From Bryobacteraceae bacterium (GTDB lineage: Bacteria; Acidobacteriota; Terriglobia; Bryobacterales; Bryobacteraceae), in the NCBI GenBank assembly GCA_014379815.1, contig JACMLA010000622.1:1-5568 (forward strand): a DNA stretch of 5,568 nt, in the 5' to 3' direction. A program made the translations under genes and the position numbers. Each line of letters begins with the position of its first letter. Within the stretch, counting starts at the first letter, position 1. The notes under the pieces are model-generated. The model made no database searches and was not told the origin of the DNA. It saw only the letters and a program-made list of their open reading frames with translations. Positions 1 through 5,568 of the stretch are shown one piece after another.

Positions 1-177
1 CCCGTCCCTCAAGAAGTCCGCTTCCGGCCGCCGGAGCTCGTGACCCAGTTCTGTTAAACGGTCGATCCGCTCCGTACATTTGGCTTGCACCTTAGGCGGC
101 AGTTCATCGAGCCATTCCAACAACGGCACGAAATCGTCCCTGGGCTCCCGGAAGAAGTAGACTTCGCTACGGGCCAA
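1..177 (-). CDS. RelE/HigB-like toxin of the phage Gp49 type, 5' part only
   Basis: The first 59 codons of a gene that continues beyond the left edge. The translation begins (L/M)ARSEVYFFRE, continues with PLLEWLDELPPKVQAKC, and then has LTELGHELRRPEADFLRDG. This is the characteristic N-terminal half of Gp49-like (RelE/ParE superfamily, HigB-type) proteins, which in characterised cases are ribosome-dependent mRNA endonucleases of type II toxin-antitoxin pairs. The start is a TTG at 177-175. An in-frame TGA lies directly upstream of it, and a perfect AGGAGG lies 4 nt further up, so no earlier start is possible. The catalytic C-terminal part is outside the window and cannot be judged. Antitoxins of this family are usually encoded just downstream of the toxin, so an HTH antitoxin gene would be expected to the left of base 1. 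The gene is co-directional with the propeller gene (84-bp gap). Family assignment is by remembered motif similarity. Confidence 0.8.
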   Translation of the reverse strand, partial: MARSEVYFFREPRDDFVPLLEWLDELPPKVQAKCTERIDRLTELGHELRRPEADFLRDG

Positions 178-181
178 TCAC

Positions 182-187
182 CCTCCT
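182..187 (-). promoter_or_regulatory. Ribosome binding site of the Gp49-like toxin gene
   Basis: The minus strand reads AGGAGG, a full-strength Shine-Dalgarno core, followed by 4 nt and then the TTG start at 177. It fixes the toxin start codon. It is the clearest SD in the window. The other genes have weak or no SD, or in the case of the GNAT gene a poorly spaced one. Confidence 0.65.
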
Positions 188-261
188 ATGTTCTCATCTT
201 TGTGAACTCTAAGGAGCCGTCGGTCGAGCGGGCTGCTGAAACAATCAATGCTCCAACGGGA

Positions 262-1491
262 TTAAACGTTAGTCAGACCGCCGATGTCGATCAGATACAT
301 TTGTCGGCCATCGCCCCCGTGGGGAGAGTCGACGATCACTTTAGTTCCGTCAGGGCTGATGCGCGGAGTTGTGTCGCATCGCCAGTAACCGGTGTACGCC
401 GGAGGCGACAGGAACGAGCCAAGGGCCACACGCCTCTCGGTCCTGGTATCGAACAAATAGACATGCTGCCTGCGCTCTTTATCCGGATAGGTGTCGGTGA
501 CGAACCAGCGTTTCCCCGGCAGGTAGGTCGCGTGCCCGTTCTCCGTCAACACCGCGGGGGCCACGGCTTCGACCTTCCCGGGAGGATCTTCGATCATGTA
601 GTACCTGTCCCCGTGCGATGGATGGTACATCCAGACCAGAATGTGTTTCGGATCGCGCCAGATGTAGTGTGAAGTCTTTCCATACTTGTCCAGCACCCGC
701 ACGTCGCTCCCGTCGCGGTTTGCGCTAAACATCCGGGTCCGGAAACTGCGGCCTTCCGCTGCGCCCTTCCAGCGCTGGAAAAAAGCAAACCGCTTTCCAT
801 CCGGAGCAAACAGAAGGTGGTCGAAGTAGTGCTTTGCGCCTTCTGAATACGGCTCCTGTGGCGCAATAGCCGCAACATCGGCGATGGAGAGAATCAGATC
901 GTGCTTCCCTGTCCGTAAGTCCATCAGCCAGATTCCGCTATCTTTTGGCGCCAGTACATCCCGGTTCGGATCCGGCACACCGGCGTATCCGGTTTCCGGA
1001 CGCAAGTGATAAGACCGGCGCAGATCGTTGACCACTGCGAAACGAGCGTCGGGAGAGACTGCGTAGACAGGCATCGGGAGCGTTCGCTTCCGGCCCGTCC
1101 GGACATTCAGGATGTGTGAGACAAACTGCCCCTGTTCCCTGTCGTTGTAAATGACTTCATCCTTTGAGCCCGGAAGCCACTGCAGCATGCAGCCCTGGTG
1201 CCAGCTCCACGAACGGCTCACACCGAGGTCGGTCCAGCGATCGCCATCTTGCAGATCGACCATGCCGAGTCGCACGCTGTCGTCAATGGTGGGCAGCCGA
1301 TGCTCGAAGCTGCCTTCCATTCCGAGCACGTAGCGGTTCGATGGATCGAACTGCAGCTTGTCGTAATACCCGAACCAGTGAAACTTCGGACCCCGCGTGA
1401 TCGCACGCACAGGTGGCAGCTTCGCCGGTGACTGCGCGAACGCTCTAGTGCCAGATGCAGCGAGGGCGATCGTAAACTGGCGGCGGGTCAT
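262..1491 (-). CDS. Tat-exported TolB/PD40-like beta-propeller protein of unknown function
   Basis: The predicted protein has 409 residues. It opens with a short twin-arginine leader, TRRQFTIALAASG (residues 2-14), with AFA-Q around residues 17-20 as a plausible signal-peptidase site, so export to the periplasm in folded form is likely. The rest is rich in beta-propeller blade motifs of the PD40/TolB sort: VSPDARFAVV (145-154), FAPDGKRFAFF (228-238), YLPGKRWFVTD (323-333) and ISPDGTKVIVDS (378-389). Other recognisable patches are FHWFGYYDK (37-45), WHQGCMLQWLPGS (97-109), SHYIWRD (274-280), GH (319-320), DTYPD (333-337) and RCDTTPRIS (371-379). The layout resembles the oligogalacturonate-lyase-like group of propellers, whose active site uses His and Gln residues. 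I cannot confirm which residues here would be equivalent, so no activity is assigned. I chose the ATG at 1491 because the Tat motif follows at once. A TTG at 1551 would add 20 residues ahead of the Tat motif and run through a repeat-bearing intergenic region. No clear SD precedes the ATG. Confidence 0.8.
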   Translation of the reverse strand: MTRRQFTIALAASGTRAFAQSPAKLPPVRAITRGPKFHWFGYYDKLQFDPSNRYVLGMEGSFEHRLPTIDDSVRLGMVDLQDGDRWTDLGVSRSWSWHQGCMLQWLPGSKDEVIYNDREQGQFVSHILNVRTGRKRTLPMPVYAVSPDARFAVVNDLRRSYHLRPETGYAGVPDPNRDVLAPKDSGIWLMDLRTGKHDLILSIADVAAIAPQEPYSEGAKHYFDHLLFAPDGKRFAFFQRWKGAAEGRSFRTRMFSANRDGSDVRVLDKYGKTSHYIWRDPKHILVWMYHPSHGDRYYMIEDPPGKVEAVAPAVLTENGHATYLPGKRWFVTDTYPDKERRQHVYLFDTRTERRVALGSFLSPPAYTGYWRCDTTPRISPDGTKVIVDSPHGGDGRQMYLIDIGGLTNV

Positions 1492-1584
1492 ATAGGGAGT
1501 GCGCGAAGATTCACCAGTGTAGTGCGCGGAGAACGAAATTAGAAAGGCCAAAACGAAATTCGGGACTACGTTACGCTCAGAGGA
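1492..1584. promoter_or_regulatory. Divergent intergenic region with paired direct repeats
   Basis: This 93-bp gap lies between the divergent propeller and GNAT genes and must hold the start signals for both. It contains the 9-bp direct repeat AACGAAATT at 1532-1540 and 1552-1560, a 20-bp period close to two helical turns. It also contains AGTGCGCG at 1498-1505 and 1521-1528, in both cases followed by (A/G)AGA. I could not find a convincing -35/-10 pair on either strand, so the promoters themselves are not placed. Confidence 0.4.
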
Positions 1585-1863
1585 GTGATCGAAGTCTCAC
1601 ACAATCGCCAGAAGAGCAGGTTTGAATATGTTGAGAACGGCAATCTCGCAGTGCTCGATTATCAGGAGCGAAACGGCCAGCTCGCACTCACGCACACCGG
1701 GGTGCCGGACGAGATTGCAGGCGGTGGCATAGGTGGTGCTCTCGTGAAAGCGGCATTTGACCATGCACGCGCCCACGGGTTGAAGGTCCTTCCTCTCTGT
1801 TCCTTCGCTGCCGCGTGGCTGGCGCGACATCCTGACTACGAGGACTTGAGGGCTGGCAGTTAA
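1585..1863 (+). CDS. Small GNAT-family N-acetyltransferase (YidJ/COG2388 type)
   Basis: The 92-residue protein matches the compact single-domain acetyltransferases of the YidJ type, which are usually about 90-100 residues. The N-terminus has HNRQKSRFEY (6-15), where the family typically shows an 'N...SRFE' pattern. The core has LTHTGVPDEIAGGGIGGALV (35-54), containing the conserved HT-VP strand and the glycine-rich pyrophosphate-binding loop that contacts acetyl-CoA. PLCSFAAAWLARHPDYEDL (70-88) gives the conserved Cys and the terminal RHP-Y motif. The substrate of most members is unknown; cytoplasmic acetyl transfer to an amine is inferred from the fold. The start is a GTG at 1585, and no other in-frame start lies nearby. 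An AGAGG at 1579-1583 sits only 1 nt before it, which is unusually close for an SD. Nine bases separate its stop from the Uma2 gene, so the two are probably co-transcribed. Confidence 0.85.
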   Translation: MIEVSHNRQKSRFEYVENGNLAVLDYQERNGQLALTHTGVPDEIAGGGIGGALVKAAFDHARAHGLKVLPLCSFAAAWLARHPDYEDLRAGS

Positions 1864-1872
1864 GCTACGGAT

Positions 1873-2424
1873 ATGGCAACTGCGCCCGCACTGCCGTTTG
1901 TTTCCCTCTCCGAGTATCTGACGTCAAGCTACGAGCCGGATAGGGATTATCTCGACGGCATCCTTGTGGAGCGAAATGTGGGTAAGCGGAAACACAGTCG
2001 CCTGCAGGCGCTGATCCTGAATTTCCTCATGTCGCAGGAAGAGCAATACGCGATTCTGGTGTATCCCGAACAGCGCATCCAGTTAACACCGTCACGCTTT
2101 CGGATCCATGATGTGTGTGTAATGGACGGACGCCACAGATCGGAAGACATCTTCACCGAGCCCCCGCTGCTGGTCTTTGAAGTTGTGTCCCCGCAGGATG
2201 CGTTCGGGGAACTCATCACGAAGGCCAGACGGTATCGCGAGATGGGTGTCGCCCACATCTGTGTGGCAGATCCTTGGAATCACACGTTGTTTTATGTCGA
2301 TGCGCAAGGCAGCTGGATCGAGTCTGCATCGCTCACTGTCTCGTTCTCAATCCGTGCGGCGCTGCCCCCGCTCACATTAGACTTCGCCGGCCTTTTCAGC
2401 CAGCTGGACCGGACGACTCTCTAG
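1873..2424 (+). CDS. Uma2 family protein (DUF820), PD-(D/E)XK nuclease fold
   Basis: The 183 residues are close to the usual 180-200 of Uma2/DUF820 proteins. N-terminal landmarks are SLSEYL (11-16) and [13 protein letters not shown] (25-37), the family's 'Y-DGelve' segment, followed by the helix [13 protein letters not shown] (40-52). The nuclease-fold core is visible as RIHDVCVM (77-84, candidate acidic residue D80), [11 protein letters not shown] (97-107, candidate E103) and a helix carrying K117 in [11 protein letters not shown] (116-126). [15 protein letters not shown] (128-142) ends the core. The fold is a restriction-endonuclease-like one, but the biological role of Uma2 proteins is poorly known and they often occur in many copies per genome. 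No restriction or methylase partner lies beside this one. The ATG at 1873 has no clear SD and probably relies on coupling to the GNAT gene 9 bp upstream. The stop codon overlaps that of convergent cysN. Confidence 0.85.
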   Translation: MATAPALPFVSLSEYLTSSYEPDRDYLDGILVERNVGKRKHSRLQALILNFLMSQEEQYAILVYPEQRIQLTPSRFRIHDVCVMDGRHRSEDIFTEPPLLVFEVVSPQDAFGELITKARRYREMGVAHICVADPWNHTLFYVDAQGSWIESASLTVSFSIRAALPPLTLDFAGLFSQLDRTTL

Positions 2425-4160
2425 ATTCCCTCGCCATCGAGGCCCCGCTCATCTTTGCGAATAAAGGCGCGCTGTTCCAGCACTGCGCTGATCTGGTTGA
2501 CCGCAATCTCATCGTTGGAGTCGAGAGCCGCCGGAGGAAATTCCACGAAAGACTCCGGCCCGACTACCTGGCGTGAGCGTTCTCGTGTGGTTTCGTCATC
2601 CGAAGCGAGGCTGCAAATGGTAATCAGTCCTGCCGCATTGGCCATCCGCGCCAGTTCCGCGACCAGGTAACTTTCCACCTCATCGGCCAGCACATGAACC
2701 ATGTAGCCCCGGTCGAAGAGCTCGCGTTCGAGAACGTACGCCAGATCGCGCCGTGCCGTTAGCCAGACGGTGACCGGCCGGTGACCGGCACGTTCCCAAC
2801 GCTCGGCAGGCGTAAGGCGACTTCGCTCAAATTCGATTCCTTCCAGCAACTGGGTCCGGCGCCGGTCATCGCGTGTATCGCGCTCCGCGATCATTCCAGC
2901 GGCCACCGTCAGGTTGGTCAAAGGATCGATCAGAATAAAGCTGCCGGTGTTGCGGTTCTTGCCGTAGGAGTCGAAGAACAAGGGCTTGCGTGTCTCCAGC
3001 CGGACACGGCCAATTTCGTTCAGCTCCAGCTGCTCGGCGGGAACCCGGCCGAGGGTTTGAATATCGGTCTTATACAGGATCTCGGAAACCGTGGCGGGGA
3101 CCTGCTGCGACGTGTGCTTGACCAGATAGGCTTTGTCGGTGGTCAGAGGGTCACTATGCATCCACACCAGTTGGGCTTCGAAGCGGCGCGAGACATGTGG
3201 CATCCGGTCGGCATGTACCAGCATGTCCCCCCGGCTGATATCGATCTCCGTCTCGAGCGTGACGGTGACAGACTGACCAGCACGCGCTAAGGGCAGGTCC
3301 CCATCAAACGTAACGATGCTCTTGACCCGGGTCGTCCGGCCTGAAGGCAGAACCATAATGGAATCGCCACGGGATATCACGCCCGCCGCTACCTGTCCCG
3401 CATATCCCCGGAAGTCCAGGGTAGGACGAATGACGTACTGCACTGGGAAGCGCATTGCGTCTGCAGCCTCGTCATTCACTATCGGCACGGTCTCAAGGAC
3501 TTGCAGCAAGCTGGGACCCTGAAACCATGGGGTACGTGCGCTCGCCGAGATGACGTTGTCACCCTCCAGTGCGCTAATAGGGATGTAATAGATCCCTTTA
3601 ATCCCGAGTTCCCGGACAAAGTGCGCGAATTCGACGCAAATGCGGTCAAAGATCTCCTCGGAGTAATCAACCAGATCCATCTTGTTTACGGCAACAACCA
3701 CATGGGGGATCCCAAGCAGGGCCGCAATGTAGGCGTGTCTGCGCGATTGCGGCAGGACGCCTTTTCGCGCATCCACCAGTACAATCGCCAGCTGCGCGGT
3801 AGAAGCGCCGGTCGCCATATTGCGGGTGTATTGCTCGTGCCCTGGCGTGTCCGCGATGATGAATTTTCGCTTGGGCGTCGAGAAGTAGCGGTACGCAACA
3901 TCGATCGTGATGCCCTGCTCTCGCTCGGCATTCAGGCCATCTGTCAACAGCGAAAAGTCTATTGGCCCTGCGTTCCGGTTAACGGATGCTTTGCGAACGG
4001 AAGCGATCTGGTCTTCGTAGACGCCTTTGGAGTCGTAGAGCAAGCGACCGATCAGGGTTGACTTGCCATCGTCTACGCTTCCAGCTGTCGTAAACCGCAG
4101 CAGCTCCTTGTCGAGCTCCTGCTGCAGAAAACTTTCTATATCGGTTGCAACGGCAGCCAC
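2421..4160 (-). CDS. cysN: Sulfate adenylyltransferase GTPase subunit CysN with a C-terminal degenerate APS-kinase-like extension
   Basis: This is the large, regulatory subunit of ATP sulfurylase. With CysD it makes APS from ATP and sulfate, using GTP hydrolysis to drive the reaction, in cytoplasmic sulfate assimilation. The EF-Tu-like G domain shows all the expected boxes: GSVDDGKST (27-35, P-loop), [12 protein letters not shown] (79-90, switch I), DTPGHEQY (104-111), NKMD (159-162) and SALEGDNV (196-203). Two beta-barrel domains follow to about residue 445, where stand-alone CysN proteins (about 475 residues in E. coli) would end. About 130 further residues occupy the place of CysC in bifunctional CysNC proteins, but that region has lost its kinase motifs (see the separate entry). 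The start is a GTG, 4 nt after the cysD stop, with no well-spaced SD, so translation is probably coupled to cysD. The gene ends convergently with uma2, the two sharing CTAG. ATP sulfurylase function of the main body is secure; the role of the extension is unknown. Confidence 0.95.
   Translation of the reverse strand: MAAVATDIESFLQQELDKELLRFTTAGSVDDGKSTLIGRLLYDSKGVYEDQIASVRKASVNRNAGPIDFSLLTDGLNAEREQGITIDVAYRYFSTPKRKFIIADTPGHEQYTRNMATGASTAQLAIVLVDARKGVLPQSRRHAYIAALLGIPHVVVAVNKMDLVDYSEEIFDRICVEFAHFVRELGIKGIYYIPISALEGDNVISASARTPWFQGPSLLQVLETVPIVNDEAADAMRFPVQYVIRPTLDFRGYAGQVAAGVISRGDSIMVLPSGRTTRVKSIVTFDGDLPLARAGQSVTVTLETEIDISRGDMLVHADRMPHVSRRFEAQLVWMHSDPLTTDKAYLVKHTSQQVPATVSEILYKTDIQTLGRVPAEQLELNEIGRVRLETRKPLFFDSYGKNRNTGSFILIDPLTNLTVAAGMIAERDTRDDRRRTQLLEGIEFERSRLTPAERWERAGHRPVTVWLTARRDLAYVLERELFDRGYMVHVLADEVESYLVAELARMANAAGLITICSLASDDETTRERSRQVVGPESFVEFPPAALDSNDEIAVNQISAVLEQRAFIRKDERGLDGEGI
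2424..2786 (-). other. Vestigial APS-kinase (CysC-like) domain at the C-terminus of CysN
   Basis: This covers residues 459-579 of CysN. By eye [12 protein letters not shown] aligns with the GHxxxxxWFTGL start of APS kinases, [15 protein letters not shown] with their ALEExLxxxGxxxYLL helix and strand, and [20 protein letters not shown] with AGLxxxxxFISPxRxxRxxx[11 protein letters not shown] aligns with VGxGxFIEV, and the closing [14 protein letters not shown] resembles the last APS-kinase helix. The Walker A loop GLSGxGKS is missing (TAR is followed directly by RDLAYVLE). The DGDN motif is replaced by ADEV, the segment with RHGL and the following helix is deleted, and the KGLYKKAR-type loop is gone. 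The remnant is about 120 residues against roughly 170-200 for an active domain. It should bind neither ATP nor APS. The alignment was done from memory of E. coli CysC. Confidence 0.75.
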
Positions 4161-4164
4161 GATT

Positions 4165-5091
4165 TTAGAAGTATCCTTCGCGCTTCTTCAACTCCATAGA
4201 CCCTTCGACGTCGTGGTCGATCACCCGATTCTCGCGCTCCGATTTTCGCGCGAGGAACAGTTCTTCAATGATCTTCTCCACTGTGTCCGCAGTAGAGCGC
4301 ATAGCTCCGGTGCAGTACGTGCAGCCTAGCGATCGCATGCGGCACATTACAAACTCCGGCTTCTCATGCGGCAACAGGGGAGGGCCGTGCTCAAGGCTGA
4401 TTAGCGACTCTCCGCGAACGACTACTTCCCGTTCCTTCGCAAAGTACAGCGGCACGATCGGAATCTGCTCCAGCGCGATGTATTGCCACACATCGAGTTC
4501 GGTCCAGTTCGACAACGGGAACACGCGGATCGATTCGCCCTTGTCGATCCTCGCGTTGAACAAATTCCATAGCTCAGGGCGCTGATTGCGGGGGTCCCAT
4601 TGCCCGAAGCTGTCGCGGAAGGAGTAGATCCGCTCCTTTGCCCGGGACTTCTCTTCATCCCGCCTGGCCCCGCCAAACGCAGCATCGAAGCCGAAGCTCT
4701 CCAGACCATCCAGCAGGTTGCGGGTTTTCAGAATCGCACAGCATTTCTGGGTTCCCAGTGCAAAAGGACTTACGCCATCGCGAATCGCCTGATCGTTGGC
4801 CTGGACCAGCAGCTCGGCACCGATGCTCTTCGGATACCAGTCACGAAACTCAATCATTTCGCGAAATTTGTAACGTGTATCGATGTGAAGCAGAGGGAAG
4901 GGAAGCGGTCCGGGGTAGAACGCTTTCTGCGCCAGCCGCAGCATCACAGAAGAGTCTTTCCCGATCGAATACAGCATCACGGGCTTAGCAAACTCCGCCG
5001 CAACTTCCCGTAAGATGTGGATGCTCTCGGCCTCAAGAGCACGAAGATGCGTGAGGCTTACCGGCGCGAGTTCTTCTACAGCAAGTGTCAT
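4165..5091 (-). CDS. cysD: Sulfate adenylyltransferase catalytic subunit CysD
   Basis: This is the small, catalytic subunit of ATP sulfurylase, a PP-loop (PAPS-reductase-like) enzyme that adenylylates sulfate and pairs with CysN. At 308 residues it matches the usual length of about 300. Landmarks are [14 protein letters not shown] (13-26), the nucleotide-binding PP-loop [11 protein letters not shown] (41-51), [15 protein letters not shown] (65-79), [20 protein letters not shown] (139-158), [17 protein letters not shown] (189-205) and the family-typical end [12 protein letters not shown] (297-308). Two small differences from E. coli CysD are DTRY where E. coli has DTGW, and a cysteine-rich segment with C250, C257 and C260 where E. 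coli has only one Cys. The ATG at 5091 is supported by N-terminal agreement with E. coli CysD, though no clear SD precedes it. It is the first gene of a two-gene cysDN operon. Confidence 0.97.
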   Translation of the reverse strand: MTLAVEELAPVSLTHLRALEAESIHILREVAAEFAKPVMLYSIGKDSSVMLRLAQKAFYPGPLPFPLLHIDTRYKFREMIEFRDWYPKSIGAELLVQANDQAIRDGVSPFALGTQKCCAILKTRNLLDGLESFGFDAAFGGARRDEEKSRAKERIYSFRDSFGQWDPRNQRPELWNLFNARIDKGESIRVFPLSNWTELDVWQYIALEQIPIVPLYFAKEREVVVRGESLISLEHGPPLLPHEKPEFVMCRMRSLGCTYCTGAMRSTADTVEKIIEELFLARKSERENRVIDHDVEGSMELKKREGYF

Positions 5092-5125
5092 GTTACGTTC
5101 AGAAACAACTTAAACTAAAGCTAAC
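5092..5125. promoter_or_regulatory. Short AT-rich divergent gap between cysD and the M28 peptidase gene
   Basis: Only 34 bp separate the two divergent start codons, and the stretch is markedly richer in A and T than its surroundings. At least one promoter must extend into a neighbouring coding region. I see no convincing -35/-10 pair, no SD for either gene and no room for a riboswitch leader on the cysD side. A short inverted pair, ATGCA (5126-5130) and TGCAT (5144-5148), lies just inside the peptidase gene, but its arms are too short to call an operator. Confidence 0.3.
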
Positions 5126-5568
5126 ATGCAAATCTCTACTAAATGCATAGGAATTGGGGTGGTTGCATGCGCGGTTTTCTCGCCCTTGTTTGCCCAGGCA
5201 GACATTGAGGGCTCCCGTATCAAAGCGCACGTTCGATTCTTATCCAGCGACCTTTTGGAAGGGCGAGGAGTCGGGTCCAGGGGCGGACAACTGGCAGAGG
5301 AATACCTCGCCGCTACTTTAGCCAGTTTTGGCCTGAAGCCTGGTGGCGAAAATGGGACCTGGTTTCAAACCGTTCCAATGGTGGGAGTCAGTACAAAGTC
5401 AAGCTCCACGCTGACCGCATCCCGCAATGGACAGACTGTGGCGCTGGACTGGCAGAAAGACTTCGCCGGAGCCACCCATCGTCAGCAGCGGGAAGTCGAT
5501 ATAGACGCTGAGGCGGTCTTCGTCGGCCATGGCATCGTTTCTGCGCCGGAAAAGTGGAGCGACTACAA
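5126..5568 (+). CDS. Secreted M28-family peptidase, 5' part only
   Basis: These are the first 147 complete codons of a gene that runs off the right edge. Residues 1-25 form a Sec signal peptide: K6, a hydrophobic run and an A-Q-A cleavage site at 23-25. VVAC (12-15) resembles a lipobox, but the hydrophobic stretch before it is short and continues after it, so ordinary cleavage seems more likely. The mature part has HVRFLSSDLLEGRGVGSRGG (34-53) and AEEYLAATLASFGLKPGG (56-73). This is the typical opening of M28 zinc aminopeptidases ('l..L.sd.l.GR..gs.g...aa.yia..f...Gl.p.g'). VFVGHGI (132-138) followed by WSDY at the edge is typical of the entry to a PA domain. The zinc-binding catalytic domain lies outside the window, so activity cannot be verified. 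It is divergent from cysD, and no functional link to sulfate activation is evident. Confidence 0.85.
   Translation, partial: MQISTKCIGIGVVACAVFSPLFAQADIEGSRIKAHVRFLSSDLLEGRGVGSRGGQLAEEYLAATLASFGLKPGGENGTWFQTVPMVGVSTKSSSTLTASRNGQTVALDWQKDFAGATHRQQREVDIDAEAVFVGHGIVSAPEKWSDY

Noticed and set aside
85..672. Plus-strand open frame of 195 codons at the left end
   Set aside because: It lies antisense to both the propeller gene and the Gp49-like toxin gene, its translation has no recognisable motif, and both minus-strand genes are well supported.
1492..1551. N-terminal extension of the propeller gene from a TTG at 1551
   Set aside because: It would place 20 residues ahead of the Tat motif and cover a repeat-bearing gap. 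The ATG at 1491 directly precedes TRRQF.
2400..2407. Palindrome CCAGCTGG near the end of uma2
   Set aside because: It is an 8-bp palindrome inside coding sequence with no loop or T-tract. It is expected by chance.
2429..2442. Hairpin CCTCG-CCAT-CGAGG just past the uma2 stop, a possible terminator
   Set aside because: The stem is only 5 bp, there is no proper T-tract on either strand, and it lies within the last codons of cysN.
2781..4061. Long plus-strand open frames (2781-3290 and 3501-4061) opposite cysN
   Set aside because: They are mirror frames of a high-confidence CysN coding sequence and show no family motifs.
4600..5013. Plus-strand open frame of 137 codons opposite cysD
   Set aside because: It is antisense to strongly conserved cysD codons and its translation has no recognisable domain.
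5126..5148. Inverted pair ATGCA / TGCAT at the start of the peptidase gene as an operator
   Set aside because: The arms are 5 bp only, with a 13-nt spacer, and the pair lies inside coding sequence. There is not enough for a call.
5159..5170. Lipobox-like VVAC in the M28 peptidase leader
   Set aside because: The hydrophobic segment before the Cys is too short and continues beyond it to a better A-Q-A site, so lipoprotein status is not supported.

Overview
This window looks like ordinary chromosomal DNA from a moderately GC-rich soil-type bacterium. An Acidobacteriota member of the Solibacteres/Bryobacterales kind is my best guess. That rests on the mix of gene families: a Tat-exported beta-propeller with a short 'TRRQF' leader, a Uma2-family protein, a Gp49-like toxin and a secreted M28 peptidase. 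It is an inference, since no marker gene is present.

From left to right, the minus strand carries the 5' end of a RelE/HigB-like (phage Gp49-type) toxin gene that runs off the left edge (1-177). Upstream of it, in the same direction, is a Tat-exported TolB/PD40-like beta-propeller protein of 409 residues (262-1491). A 93-bp divergent gap (1492-1584) contains two pairs of short direct repeats. The plus strand then carries a small YidJ-type GNAT acetyltransferase (1585-1863) and, 9 bp later, a Uma2/DUF820 nuclease-fold protein (1873-2424). This pair converges on a minus-strand sulfate-activation operon, cysD-cysN (5091 to 2421). The uma2 and cysN stop codons share the palindrome CTAG. A 34-bp divergent gap separates cysD from the 5' end of a secreted M28-family peptidase gene that runs off the right edge (5126-5568).

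The two genes that clearly work together are cysD and cysN. They encode the two subunits of ATP sulfurylase, which makes adenosine 5'-phosphosulfate (APS) from ATP and sulfate with GTP hydrolysis as driving force. The most notable observation is that CysN carries a C-terminal extension that aligns by eye with APS kinase (CysC) but has lost the P-loop and the substrate-binding segments. It appears to be a vestigial, catalytically dead APS-kinase domain. No intact cysC or cysH is in the window, so the fate of APS cannot be read here.

I found no RNA genes, CRISPR array, insertion sequence or other mobile element, and no gene-free stretch longer than 93 bp. I found no convincing new multi-gene system.
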